Source: Nitrospina sp. (GTDB lineage Bacteria > Nitrospinota > Nitrospinia > Nitrospinales > Nitrospinaceae). Taken from it: a DNA stretch of 9,016 nucleotides. The position numbers and the translations under genes are program-made. The notes under the pieces are model-generated. The model was not told where the DNA came from, made no database searches, and saw only the letters and a program-made list of their open reading frames with translations. Below are positions 1 through 5,734 of this stretch, one piece after another; position 1 is the stretch's first letter, and every line of letters starts with the position of its first letter. The stretch is from assembly GCA_004357365.1 (NCBI GenBank), contig SMVT01000007.1:1-9016 (forward strand), in the 5' to 3' direction.

Positions 1-65
1 TCAATCTTGCGTTTCTTTTCCACTTCCCGCTGCCGTTTGGCAAACGTAGCTCGATCTTTATTCAT
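1..65 (-). CDS. Small highly basic protein, N-terminal part only
   Basis: This minus-strand reading frame begins with ATG at 65 and runs off the left edge after 21 codons. The visible peptide begins MNKDRATFAKRQREVEKKRK and is dominated by Lys, Arg and Glu, so it is probably a charged helical protein. A ribosome binding site (AAAGG, about 71-75) lies 5 nt before the start. The gene begins 27 bp after the stop of the 186-aa gene on the same strand, so the two are probably co-transcribed. Similar short Lys/Arg-rich proteins occur in many bacteria, but I cannot assign a function. Confidence 0.6.
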   Translation of the reverse strand, partial: MNKDRATFAKRQREVEKKRKI

Positions 66-92
66 GTTAGCCTTTCTTTGCTGAATTTGTAT

Positions 93-653
93 TTAACGTT
101 CACTACGCGATTGTAGTGGCACCGCGGACTCGAGTTTTTGGCACCGCTCTCGCACTGACCGGTACGGCATACCCTCGGCACGCTCGTAGCGCTCGGCACG
201 AATAAACCAGAATGCCAACCCGCCCGTGTTGTGGTTGGATTCCGACGGATGCCCGCCGGCCCGGACACCCAGCGATCCTTTTCGGCCAGTTTTTCGCCAA
301 CCACGGGCCTCCATGATCATGCGCATCACCACGCCAATGGCCTGCCGTAATCGCATGCTCCTCTGAGTGTGTGTCTCTGCCAGAGACCGAACGATGGCTG
401 GATGTGATTCAAGCTCCCGGACGACGCCAGCCAAAGGAGGTCTGTCGTGGTGAATCTCAGACTCCTCCATCCGACGTTGCCTGTTGTCATCATTAAAGAA
501 CTCAAGAACTGCATCGAAAGGTTGCTCTGGATCCTTCACCACATCGGAAAACGTTCGGCCCTGATGGTCTTCGAGGAACTTCTCGCGTGTGATGGTTACG
601 CTTGGCATTTTGGACTCTGGTTTATCGATGTTGCTGCTAAAGAGGACAGGCAA
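93..653 (-). CDS. Hypothetical protein, 186 aa
   Basis: I do not recognise the family. The protein is soluble, with no membrane segment or signal peptide, and is rich in Arg and Glu. A long Arg/Met-rich helical stretch lies at about residues 95-120 and a conserved-looking segment (NTGGLAFWFIRAERYERAEG) at about 142-161. I chose the TTG start at 653 because GAAGGG (661-666) lies 7 nt upstream and a promoter lies just before it. The ATG at 608 (171 aa) has no good ribosome binding site but cannot be excluded. The last codons contain a short inverted repeat (CACTAC/GTAGTG, 101-118) on the side of the next gene. It is likely the first gene of a two-gene unit with the small basic protein. Confidence 0.6.
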   Translation of the reverse strand: MPVLFSSNIDKPESKMPSVTITREKFLEDHQGRTFSDVVKDPEQPFDAVLEFFNDDNRQRRMEESEIHHDRPPLAGVVRELESHPAIVRSLAETHTQRSMRLRQAIGVVMRMIMEARGWRKTGRKGSLGVRAGGHPSESNHNTGGLAFWFIRAERYERAEGMPYRSVRERCQKLESAVPLQSRSER

Positions 654-661
654 TTTCTAAC

Positions 662-678
662 CCTTCAAATTTTGAAGG
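662..678. promoter_or_regulatory. Perfect palindrome over the transcription start and ribosome binding site
   Basis: CCTTCAAA-T-TTTGAAGG is an 8-bp perfect inverted repeat around a single base. It sits immediately downstream of the predicted -10 box, and its proximal arm contains the GAAGG ribosome binding site of the 186-aa gene. It could be an operator for a dimeric repressor or, in the transcript, a 7-bp hairpin that hides the ribosome binding site. Both readings predict negative control of the downstream gene. Confidence 0.45.
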
Positions 679-685
679 TACAAAT

Positions 686-714
686 GTTATACCTCAATCC
701 CCCAGGAAAAGCAA
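686..714 (-). promoter_or_regulatory. Predicted sigma-70 promoter for the 186-aa gene
   Basis: On the minus strand there is a -35 box TTGCTT (709-714), a 17-bp spacer and a -10 box TATAAC (686-691). Transcription would start near 679, giving a leader of about 26 nt before the TTG start at 653. The fit of promoter, ribosome binding site and start supports the longer form of the gene. This is prediction by motif only. Confidence 0.5.
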
Positions 715-886
715 TGGTCCGACCCCCGATATTCATACCAGATATTAATATAATGGAATAAATAGAAGAAGGGAGACAACGTAATCACACTTTTGCGGGC
801 ATGCAACTGTGGCATCCAGAATCAAGCTGGCAGGGCCGGATGGGGACCGGGTTCCCCCCTAGTTCAATATTCAAACCCGACTATAG

Positions 887-906
887 GTAGCCAAACTGTA
901 GCCAAA
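887..906 (+). repeat. Tandem 9-bp direct repeats, 11-bp period
   Basis: GTAGCCAAA occurs at 887-895 and again at 898-906. The 11-bp period places the copies on the same face of the helix. Such phased pairs are typical of binding sites for excisionase or the integrase arm domain next to attachment cores, but any cooperative DNA-binding protein could use them. Confidence 0.5.
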
Positions 907-1113
907 AACCTCAGGAAATAGGAGAAAATGCGGGAAAATATGGGAAAGTGGCTTTGAGAGAGATAAAAAAGTCAGCGGCCAAAGAGACGCCTAACTTGTT
1001 ATAAATAAATGATTTCTGTCACTCCCCTGGCGCCACTGTCTGGCTTGCGGCGAAGATGACTCGCACCCATTTATGGCATCATTTCGTGGGCCAATTTAGG
1101 GCCCCTTCTCAGT

Positions 1114-1144
1114 AACAAACGGCAGTTTTTCACAATAAACGGCA
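1114..1144 (+). repeat. Direct repeats of 11 bp, 20-bp period
   Basis: AACAAACGGCA (1114-1124) and AATAAACGGCA (1134-1144) match at 10 of 11 bases and are separated by 20 bp, about two helical turns. They lie between the first repeat pair and the tRNA-like fragment, which fits a set of arm-type protein-binding sites. Confidence 0.45.
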
Positions 1145-1220
1145 ACAGGAGAATCTGGTTAATCCCCTGATTCTATTATTGTTAGGTGTTGTTGTAAGAT
1201 ATTGATTATTAACGGGTTAT

Positions 1221-1267
1221 GAATCTTAATCGGTAGGTCCACGGTTCGATTACTTCACGGCTCACCA
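1221..1267 (+). pseudogene. Degenerate 3' half of tRNA-Lys(CUU), possible attachment-site remnant
   Basis: Reading on the plus strand, the CTT anticodon with following AA lies at 1225-1229. The segment GGTCCACGGTTCGATT (about 1236-1251) matches the variable region, the 5' side of the T stem and the T loop. ACGGCTC-A-CCA (1257-1267) is a full acceptor 3' strand with discriminator and CCA. These are the pieces expected of a bacterial tRNA-Lys. The 3' side of the T stem reads ACTTC, where CCGTG is needed to pair with CACGG. The anticodon stem pairs poorly, and there is no D arm or 5' acceptor strand upstream. It is therefore not a functional tRNA. The likeliest origin is the tRNA-derived half left by element integration, later decayed. 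Confidence 0.5.
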
Positions 1268-1341
1268 ATCAGTACCCTGGATCCTGGCAGCGGAGCGGAG
1301 GCTTGTTTCATGGCTGTTCTCTTATTGGGATCGTTGAATTC

Positions 1342-2718
1342 TTATCTAATTTCCTCGAAATGCGCGGAAAAATGTCGAAGAAACGGGGGTTGCTTGACAA
1401 TACGGTAACCGCGGATGCTTGCACGTCTTTCCAAGATATTTTTCATGATGTCGACGATATAATCAAAATGGCTTTGGGTGTAAACGCGTCTCGGGAACGT
1501 GAGCCGGACCAATTCAAAAGGCGCGGGAGATTCTTTTTGGGCATTCGAATCAATTTTTCCGAACATGACGCTTCCCATTTCGACCGCACGCACGCCTCCT
1601 TGCAGGTACATTTCGTTGACCAGGGCGATTCCCGGAAAATGAAGCGGTTGAATGTGCGGTAACAATTGCTGGGCGTCCAGGTATATCGCGTGGCCCCCTA
1701 CCGGCAGGACCAGCGGATATTTCATTTCCCTGAATTTTTTCTCCATATATTCTATTGTGGCATGACGGTAAATCTGGTATTCCATCTCCAGCGCTTCCAA
1801 CAGACCGATGGCAATGACTTCCAGGTCTCTGCCCGCCAGACCGCCGTAAGTGGGAAACCCCTCGGTCAGGATCAACAGGTTTTTAAAATCTTCTGCCAAT
1901 TGGTCGTCGTTGCAGGCAAAAAAACCTCCGATATTGGCCAGACCGTCTTTTTTGGCACTCATGATGGTGCCATCACCATAAGAAAAAATTTCCTGGGCAA
2001 GGTTTAAAAGAGACCTCTTTTCCCGGCCCCGTTCTCTTTTATGAATGAAGAAGGCGTTTTCCGCAAACCGGGCGGAATCAATGATCAGCGGAATGTTGTA
2101 GGAAGCCAATAAGGCCTTCGTTTCTCTAATATTTTCCAATGAAACCGGCTGGCCGCCGTAGGAATTGTTGGTGACGGTTATCATGGCGAAAGGGATTTTT
2201 TTCGAGCCGGTTTTCTCAATCAATCGTTTAAGCTTGGGAATATCCATATTCCCTTTAAAGGGATGATCCAGGAAAAGGTTTTTGCCCTCCTCAATGACCA
2301 AGTTGACCGCTTGAGCACCCATCCATTCGATATTGGCCCGCGTGGTATCGAAATGGCCGTTGTTCGGAACCACATCCCCGGGCTTTAAACGGATTTGGGA
2401 AAGAATGCGTTCTCCCGCTCTCCCTTGATGGATCGGAAAAATATGTTTAAAGCCGGTGATTTTCTTTACCGTGTCCCTGAAGCGGTACCAGGACCGGCTT
2501 CCGGCGTAAGTTTCATCTCCCATCATCATTGAGGCCCACTGGTTGGTGGACATGGCTCCCGTCCCGCTGTCGGTCAAAAGATCGATGGTAATTTGATCAG
2601 ACGAAAGCAGAAAAATATTGAAATGCGCCTCGCGCAGCCACTTTTCTCTTTGCTCCCGCGTGGTAATCGCCAGGGGCTCGGTCATTTTTATCCTGAAAGG
2701 CTCGATGATGGTTCCCAT
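1342..2718 (-). CDS. tnaA: Tryptophanase (L-tryptophan indole-lyase)
   Basis: This PLP-dependent beta-eliminating lyase splits L-tryptophan into indole, pyruvate and ammonia in the cytoplasm. The protein is 458 aa, near the usual length for the tryptophanase/tyrosine phenol-lyase family. Family landmarks are present: DLLTDSGTGAM (46-56), Tyr71 in GDETYAGS, the phosphate-binding QGR (98-100), Asn185, Asp214 and Arg217 in DSARFAEN, the Schiff-base Lys257 in MSAKKD, and Arg405 in VRLTFPRR for the substrate carboxylate. Residues that separate the two enzymes favour tryptophanase. Asp124 stands where tyrosine phenol-lyase has Thr124, Met381 where it has Arg381, and His449 matches E. coli TnaA His463. 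The ATG at 2718 is preceded by GGAGGA (2722-2727), spacing 4-5 nt. There is no permease beside it, and no upstream Trp-containing TnaC-like leader, so the regulation known from E. coli is not evident. Confidence 0.93.
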   Translation of the reverse strand: MGTIIEPFRIKMTEPLAITTREQREKWLREAHFNIFLLSSDQITIDLLTDSGTGAMSTNQWASMMMGDETYAGSRSWYRFRDTVKKITGFKHIFPIHQGRAGERILSQIRLKPGDVVPNNGHFDTTRANIEWMGAQAVNLVIEEGKNLFLDHPFKGNMDIPKLKRLIEKTGSKKIPFAMITVTNNSYGGQPVSLENIRETKALLASYNIPLIIDSARFAENAFFIHKRERGREKRSLLNLAQEIFSYGDGTIMSAKKDGLANIGGFFACNDDQLAEDFKNLLILTEGFPTYGGLAGRDLEVIAIGLLEALEMEYQIYRHATIEYMEKKFREMKYPLVLPVGGHAIYLDAQQLLPHIQPLHFPGIALVNEMYLQGGVRAVEMGSVMFGKIDSNAQKESPAPFELVRLTFPRRVYTQSHFDYIVDIMKNILERRASIRGYRIVKQPPFLRHFSAHFEEIR

Positions 2719-2721
2719 TTT

Positions 2722-2727
2722 TCCTCC
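2722..2727 (-). promoter_or_regulatory. Ribosome binding site of tnaA
   Basis: GGAGGA on the minus strand is a near-perfect anti-16S match just before the ATG at 2718, and fixes that start. Confidence 0.75.
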
Positions 2728-3115
2728 AGGAACAAGTGTTGATAACCTAACTTGTAACGCGGGCGGTACCGGAGCCCAAGGTTCCGGGTTGGCCCGTTTC
2801 GGCGATCTCGGCCGGTTGCATTCTCCTGAATTTTATGAGCGAATGGAGAAATCGGTTCTTCGAGTAATGGTTTTATAGCCCCTCTGATTTTCTGTGGGGG
2901 CCTGCCTGATTTTCCGATGCCTCCCATCAAGTCTTTTAAATTACGCTCTTCGGGAGAAGCCCTGTTTTAAAATTGTACTCCGATTTGACCGTAGTTTGTT
3001 AAACTATAGTGGTGCGGCTTAACGGTAATCCGGCCAGGGACAATGATAAAAATTTCAACTGATCGATCTTTTTAAACATTTTGCAGTTTTCTCCAAATGG
3101 TTTCTGCTGGCTCAG
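2728..3115. other. Gene-free stretch upstream of tnaA
   Basis: No convincing gene is visible on either strand. On the minus side I found no clear promoter for tnaA. A 24-codon minus-strand frame starting near 2820 lacks Trp and has AGGAG only 1 nt before its ATG, so it is not a TnaC leader. A small palindrome (TAGTTT-GTT-AAACTA, 2992-3006) lies next to a TTGACC/TATAGT pair whose 14-bp spacing is too short for a normal promoter. Confidence 0.35.
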
Positions 3116-3256
3116 ATGATGCGGCACCTCAACGCGGCGGATCTGGATGCGGAAACCCATGCCCGTTACATCCTGGCCAACGAGCTGGGGGTCAAAATCC
3201 ATTCCGACGGTTCGACCGAAGACCAGCCCTCAGGGCATCGGGTTCTGTCTGTATAG
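3116..3256 (+). CDS. Short hypothetical ORF, possibly a gene relic
   Basis: This frame encodes 46 aa starting with two Met codons (MMRHLNAADLDAETHARYI...). It is open back to a stop near 3043, giving an upstream extension of about 24 codons without an ATG. There is no ribosome binding site before the ATGs. Its codon choice (GCG, CTG, GCC, GAC) resembles real coding sequence more than the surrounding AT-rich DNA, so it may be the tail of a decayed gene. I do not recognise the product. Confidence 0.25.
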   Translation: MMRHLNAADLDAETHARYILANELGVKIHSDGSTEDQPSGHRVLSV

Positions 3257-3297
3257 AGGAAAGAGGTCACATCCTTCCGAAAAGCCGTTAAAATAAT

Positions 3298-3615
3298 ATG
3301 AGGAATATACCCCGAAGGCTCGATCGCGAATACGATTCGATGCCAGAAATTCCTCATCCCCTCAAGTCCGTGGATGAACGATGGGAGGTCTGCAATGGCT
3401 GGGAAGCTGGAAAGAAAAGTGGTGTTGCTGTCCGGCGGTTTAAAGAACGGCGGGATCCACAAAAGGTTCAAGCGGGTATTGAAAGGTTAAAGAAAGCCGC
3501 CTCCCAAGGGGATAATGTTTTTGAGGTGACCATGGCCTCTGTCGAGGAGATCACGCTTGACGAATGGACCCACGCCTTGCAGGAAGTCTATGGCATGTAT
3601 CGTCGGAAAATTTAA
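3298..3615 (+). pseudogene. C-terminal remnant of a methylmalonyl-CoA mutase family large subunit
   Basis: The 105-aa frame has two parts. From about residue 45 (base 3430) to the end it reads like the last 60 residues of the catalytic chain of cobalamin-dependent acyl-CoA mutases. It has a basic RRFKERRDP start, a helix ending AASQGDNVF, then the closing block ITLDEWTHALQEVYGMYRR, comparable to family tails with LGQI..AL.EV.G.YRR. The first 44 residues do not resemble the family. The mutase barrel (over 450 residues) and the B12-binding domain are absent nearby. It is therefore most likely a stump left by deletion or a translocation joint. The match is by eye to known family patterns, so the exact mutase (methylmalonyl, isobutyryl or other) is not assignable. 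Confidence 0.45.
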
Positions 3616-3798
3616 ATGAATAATTTGACAGAGGGTTTCTCCGGCCTTCGTTGCTTATATTTCCTCCCCTGTAAGGGGTCTGTGCCGCTGGGGCGGGTGT
3701 TTAACAGCGTTGAGGTCCGGCGGCATTTTTTCTGGCTATTTTCCTGAAGTCTCTTTCCACCACCAACCTCAACCAAATTAAGGAGTTGGCGATTTTGG
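3616..3798. other. Gene-free spacer before the TIR-TPR unit
   Basis: No coding frame with a start and ribosome binding site is seen. A small GC hairpin (CCCCT-GTA-AGGGG, about 3667-3679) has no T-tract, so it is not a convincing terminator. Confidence 0.3.
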
Positions 3799-3827
3799 CT
3801 GACCCGGTTTTGGTTAAAATGTATAGT
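3799..3827 (+). promoter_or_regulatory. Predicted promoter of the repeat-protein/TIR-TPR unit
   Basis: The -35 box CTGACC (3799-3804, four of six matches) and -10 box TATAGT (3822-3827, five of six) are separated by 17 bp. Transcription would start near 3834, about 50 nt before the ATG at 3884. Confidence 0.4.
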
Positions 3828-3883
3828 AGGCATTCGTGTATTGGAAGGCATCATAAAAAACGCAACTGAGGAAAATTCTGACG

Positions 3884-4426
3884 ATGGAAAACCATTCAAA
3901 ATATATATTAAAAGTACGCAATGTTTCGGTCTATACCAACCTGGAAGTGATCTTAAAATCCAAAACCACCAATGAAGAAGCGTGTAAGGAAGTGACCCGG
4001 ATGATAGAAGACGATGACCTGTTTGAGGGGTATGAATGGAAAATTGAAGGGTGTGCCGATGGCGGCATCAACGATTTCAACGCCAGGTTGCAGGCCGATA
4101 TCCTTGAACGCCTGGAGCAGGAGGAACCCGAGGACCACGTTTTTTGGAATGGTTCGAAGATACAATTCGAACTCGATGTGGCCCACATTCCTGTGAAGAC
4201 CAATCTTGAGGTCCCTTTAAAATCCAATACCAAAGAAGAAGCTCTCAAGGAAATTGACGCCATGTGCAACGGCGGCAACCTGTTTGAGGGCTATGAATGG
4301 AAAATTGAAGGGTGTGCCGATGGCGGCATCAACGAATTTAGTGATGAATTGAAAGAAGAGATCGTCCATCGTCTGGGTCAGGAGCAAAAAATAGAAAATT
4401 GTATTGAAGTCCATCCTGCACCTTAA
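3884..4426 (+). CDS. Two-repeat protein of unknown function, 180 aa
   Basis: The family is not recognised. The protein is soluble and acidic and consists of two tandem copies of a domain of about 70 residues (roughly 7-79 and 93-166, offset 87 residues). Each copy has an alternating, strand-like N-terminal part containing TNLEV, a helix rich in Glu/Lys, then an identical core LFEGYEWKIEGCADGGIN (46-63 and 133-150), and an amphipathic helix. Each core has one Cys, in GCADGG. At DNA level the cores match at 53 of 54 bases, while the flanks have drifted. GAGGA (3868-3872) lies 11 nt before the ATG. It precedes the TIR-TPR gene in the same frame, separated by its TAA and four codons, so it is likely co-expressed and may be a functional partner. 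A binding or regulatory role is conceivable but not shown. Confidence 0.8.
   Translation: MENHSKYILKVRNVSVYTNLEVILKSKTTNEEACKEVTRMIEDDDLFEGYEWKIEGCADGGINDFNARLQADILERLEQEEPEDHVFWNGSKIQFELDVAHIPVKTNLEVPLKSNTKEEALKEIDAMCNGGNLFEGYEWKIEGCADGGINEFSDELKEEIVHRLGQEQKIENCIEVHPAP
4019..4333 (+). repeat. Intragenic 54-bp repeat, copies at 4019-4072 and 4280-4333
   Basis: The two copies, 261 bp apart, differ at one base (GGG/GGC for the same Gly). The homologous flanks use different codons even where the residues agree: TNLEV has acc aac ctg gaa gtg in copy 1 and acc aat ctt gag gtc in copy 2. The contrast points to recent gene conversion or strong constraint on the nucleotide sequence of the core. Confidence 0.85.
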
Positions 4427-4438
4427 TCCGGTTTCAAA

Positions 4439-5734
4439 ATGCCGACTTTTTATTTCAGTTGGATTTCCCGTGAATCCGAACAGGTGGTTGAAAGAATAGC
4501 CGCCGCGTGCGAAACGTTCCTGGAAGGGAAGTGCGTGTTGGGGAGGGAGCGTGACGGATTCGTCCCGGAAAAAATCAAAAACAGCCTGGCGCGTTGTGAT
4601 GCCCTGTTCGTAGTGATTGGAGAAGAATCGTCCGCTTCAGAAAGCTCGGGTGGACGCATCGTCGACCGTCTGTTGCATGAGTGCATTCGTTATGAAATCG
4701 TTTCGGCAATGAATCTGAATTTGTTGATTGTTCCGGTGCTGATCGATGATGCCGTGCTCCCGGAAAAGAAAAGCGCGCCGGGCGCTCTGAAACGGTTGCT
4801 GGAATGCAAATCCTATCGGTTGAGACATGCCTTCTGGTCGGAAGATCTGCACCAACTGCTCGAAGACATCGATGAGGAACTGGAATTCAAAAAGCAGGTG
4901 GATCAAAAATTATCCCAATCCATTCTCGAAAATTACCGGGACCTGACCGATTCCGAAGGCAAGCCTCTTCGGCCCCTGGAGTTGGGTCTGGAGTATTCCG
5001 GAGCCCTGGAATTGCGCCGGGTGATTGAGTCGGAGCGGTTTAACCTTGAGGAAGCCCGCCGCAACGGCGACCGGACGGGTGAAAAGAATGCGTTGTCCGT
5101 ATTGGGTTTGGCGTTTACCCAACTGGGTCAGACCCAGCGGGCCATTCAATATTTTCGGGAGCAACTCGAAATCGTCCGCGAGATCGACGATGTTGAGGAA
5201 GAATGCGGCTTACTGGCGAACCTGGGCGATGCCTCGGCCATTTCGGGAGATATCGACACCGCAAAATCATATTACCAGGAACAACTGTTGCGCGCCGATT
5301 CCAAAGGCCACCGTGTTTTCATTGGAAGCGCCTACAACGGCCTCGGATATGTTTATGTCAAGCAGGATAAAATTTCCAAAGCCATCGAATGTTATCTCAA
5401 GGCGCTGGCGATTTACCGGGAATTCAACGACCATGATAAGGAACTGGAATTGCTGGTAGGCATCGGGTTGAACTATCAAAAACTGGGAGAACTGGAGCGG
5501 ACCGCCGAATTTTTTGAAACCGCTCTGGAAGCGGCGAGGTACCTGGAAAACAGAAAGGAAGAAGCCCATATCCTGGTGGACCTGGGAGATGCCTATACGC
5601 GTCTGGAAAACCCGCAACACGTGAGCCTCCACTTGAGCCGGGCCGAGGAAATTTTATCGGGGCGAGAGGAACCCTGGGCTGTTTCCTTGAAGAGTCGTCT
5701 CGTGGCGGTGCGCGACTCGATACATCGCAAATGA
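4439..5734 (+). CDS. TIR domain protein with C-terminal tetratricopeptide repeats
   Basis: Residues 1-145 form a TIR fold. They have the first strand FYFSWIS (4-10), the middle block CDALFVVIGEES (53-64), a Glu at 86 in RYEIVSA at the position of the NADase catalytic Glu, the strand LLIVPVLID (95-103), and an FW box followed by a helix (132-144). A charged linker follows (about 146-210). At least five TPRs then follow with a 40-residue period (about 216-249, 256-289, 296-329, 336-369, 376-408). TIR domains in bacteria often cleave NAD+ or make cyclic ADP-ribose-type signals, and TPR arrays bind peptides or assemble complexes. I infer a sensor-effector protein in the cytoplasm, perhaps in defence. 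Catalysis is not provable here. No ribosome binding site precedes the ATG (TCCGGTTTCAAA), and the ATG is in frame with the previous gene. It ends in an ATGA overlap with a 33-aa ORF. Confidence 0.88.
   Translation: MPTFYFSWISRESEQVVERIAAACETFLEGKCVLGRERDGFVPEKIKNSLARCDALFVVIGEESSASESSGGRIVDRLLHECIRYEIVSAMNLNLLIVPVLIDDAVLPEKKSAPGALKRLLECKSYRLRHAFWSEDLHQLLEDIDEELEFKKQVDQKLSQSILENYRDLTDSEGKPLRPLELGLEYSGALELRRVIESERFNLEEARRNGDRTGEKNALSVLGLAFTQLGQTQRAIQYFREQLEIVREIDDVEEECGLLANLGDASAISGDIDTAKSYYQEQLLRADSKGHRVFIGSAYNGLGYVYVKQDKISKAIECYLKALAIYREFNDHDKELELLVGIGLNYQKLGELERTAEFFETALEAARYLENRKEEAHILVDLGDAYTRLENPQHVSLHLSRAEEILSGREEPWAVSLKSRLVAVRDSIHRK

Larger units (their letters stand above)
715..1220. 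other. Gene-free stretch, probable attachment-site arm region
   Basis: No convincing coding frame occurs on either strand. The stretch contains an AT-rich palindrome (ATATTAATAT, 742-751), two sets of phased direct repeats, and short inverted repeats. These are AGAATC...GATTCT, an imperfect 8-bp stem around 1151-1176, and GGGCC...GGCCC at 1088-1104. Together with the adjacent tRNA fragment this is best read as the arm region of an old integration site. No integrase gene is present in the window. Confidence 0.4.

Noticed and set aside
447..761. Plus-strand 104-aa frame opposite the 186-aa gene
   Set aside because: It lies antisense to a better-supported gene with promoter and ribosome binding site; no own ribosome binding site and no recognisable protein features.
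1028..1035. TGGCGCCA palindrome as an attachment core or second tRNA end
   Set aside because: An 8-bp palindrome alone is common; the flanks do not form a T arm or acceptor stem.
2749..2823. Minus-strand 24-codon frame upstream of tnaA as a TnaC-type leader
   Set aside because: It has no Trp codon and no Trp-spaced ending, and AGGAG is only 1 nt before the ATG.
3395..3490. 31-aa ORF with GGGAGG ribosome binding site (starts MAGKLERKVVLLSGG)
   Set aside because: The start looks superficially like an SDR N-terminus, but there is no TGxxxGxG motif and it ends within the mutase remnant; too short to call.
3667..3679. CCCCT-GTA-AGGGG hairpin as terminator of the mutase remnant
   Set aside because: Stem is only 5 bp and no T-tract follows.
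3931..4278. Minus-strand 115-aa frame in the repeat-protein gene
   Set aside because: It is the shadow of the repeat protein; its own repeats mirror the sense repeats, and codon sense is on the plus strand.
5025..5459. Plus-strand 144-aa frame within the TIR-TPR gene
   Set aside because: Out-of-frame shadow: rich in Arg/Ser/Pro, no domain, while the overlapping frame encodes clear TPRs.
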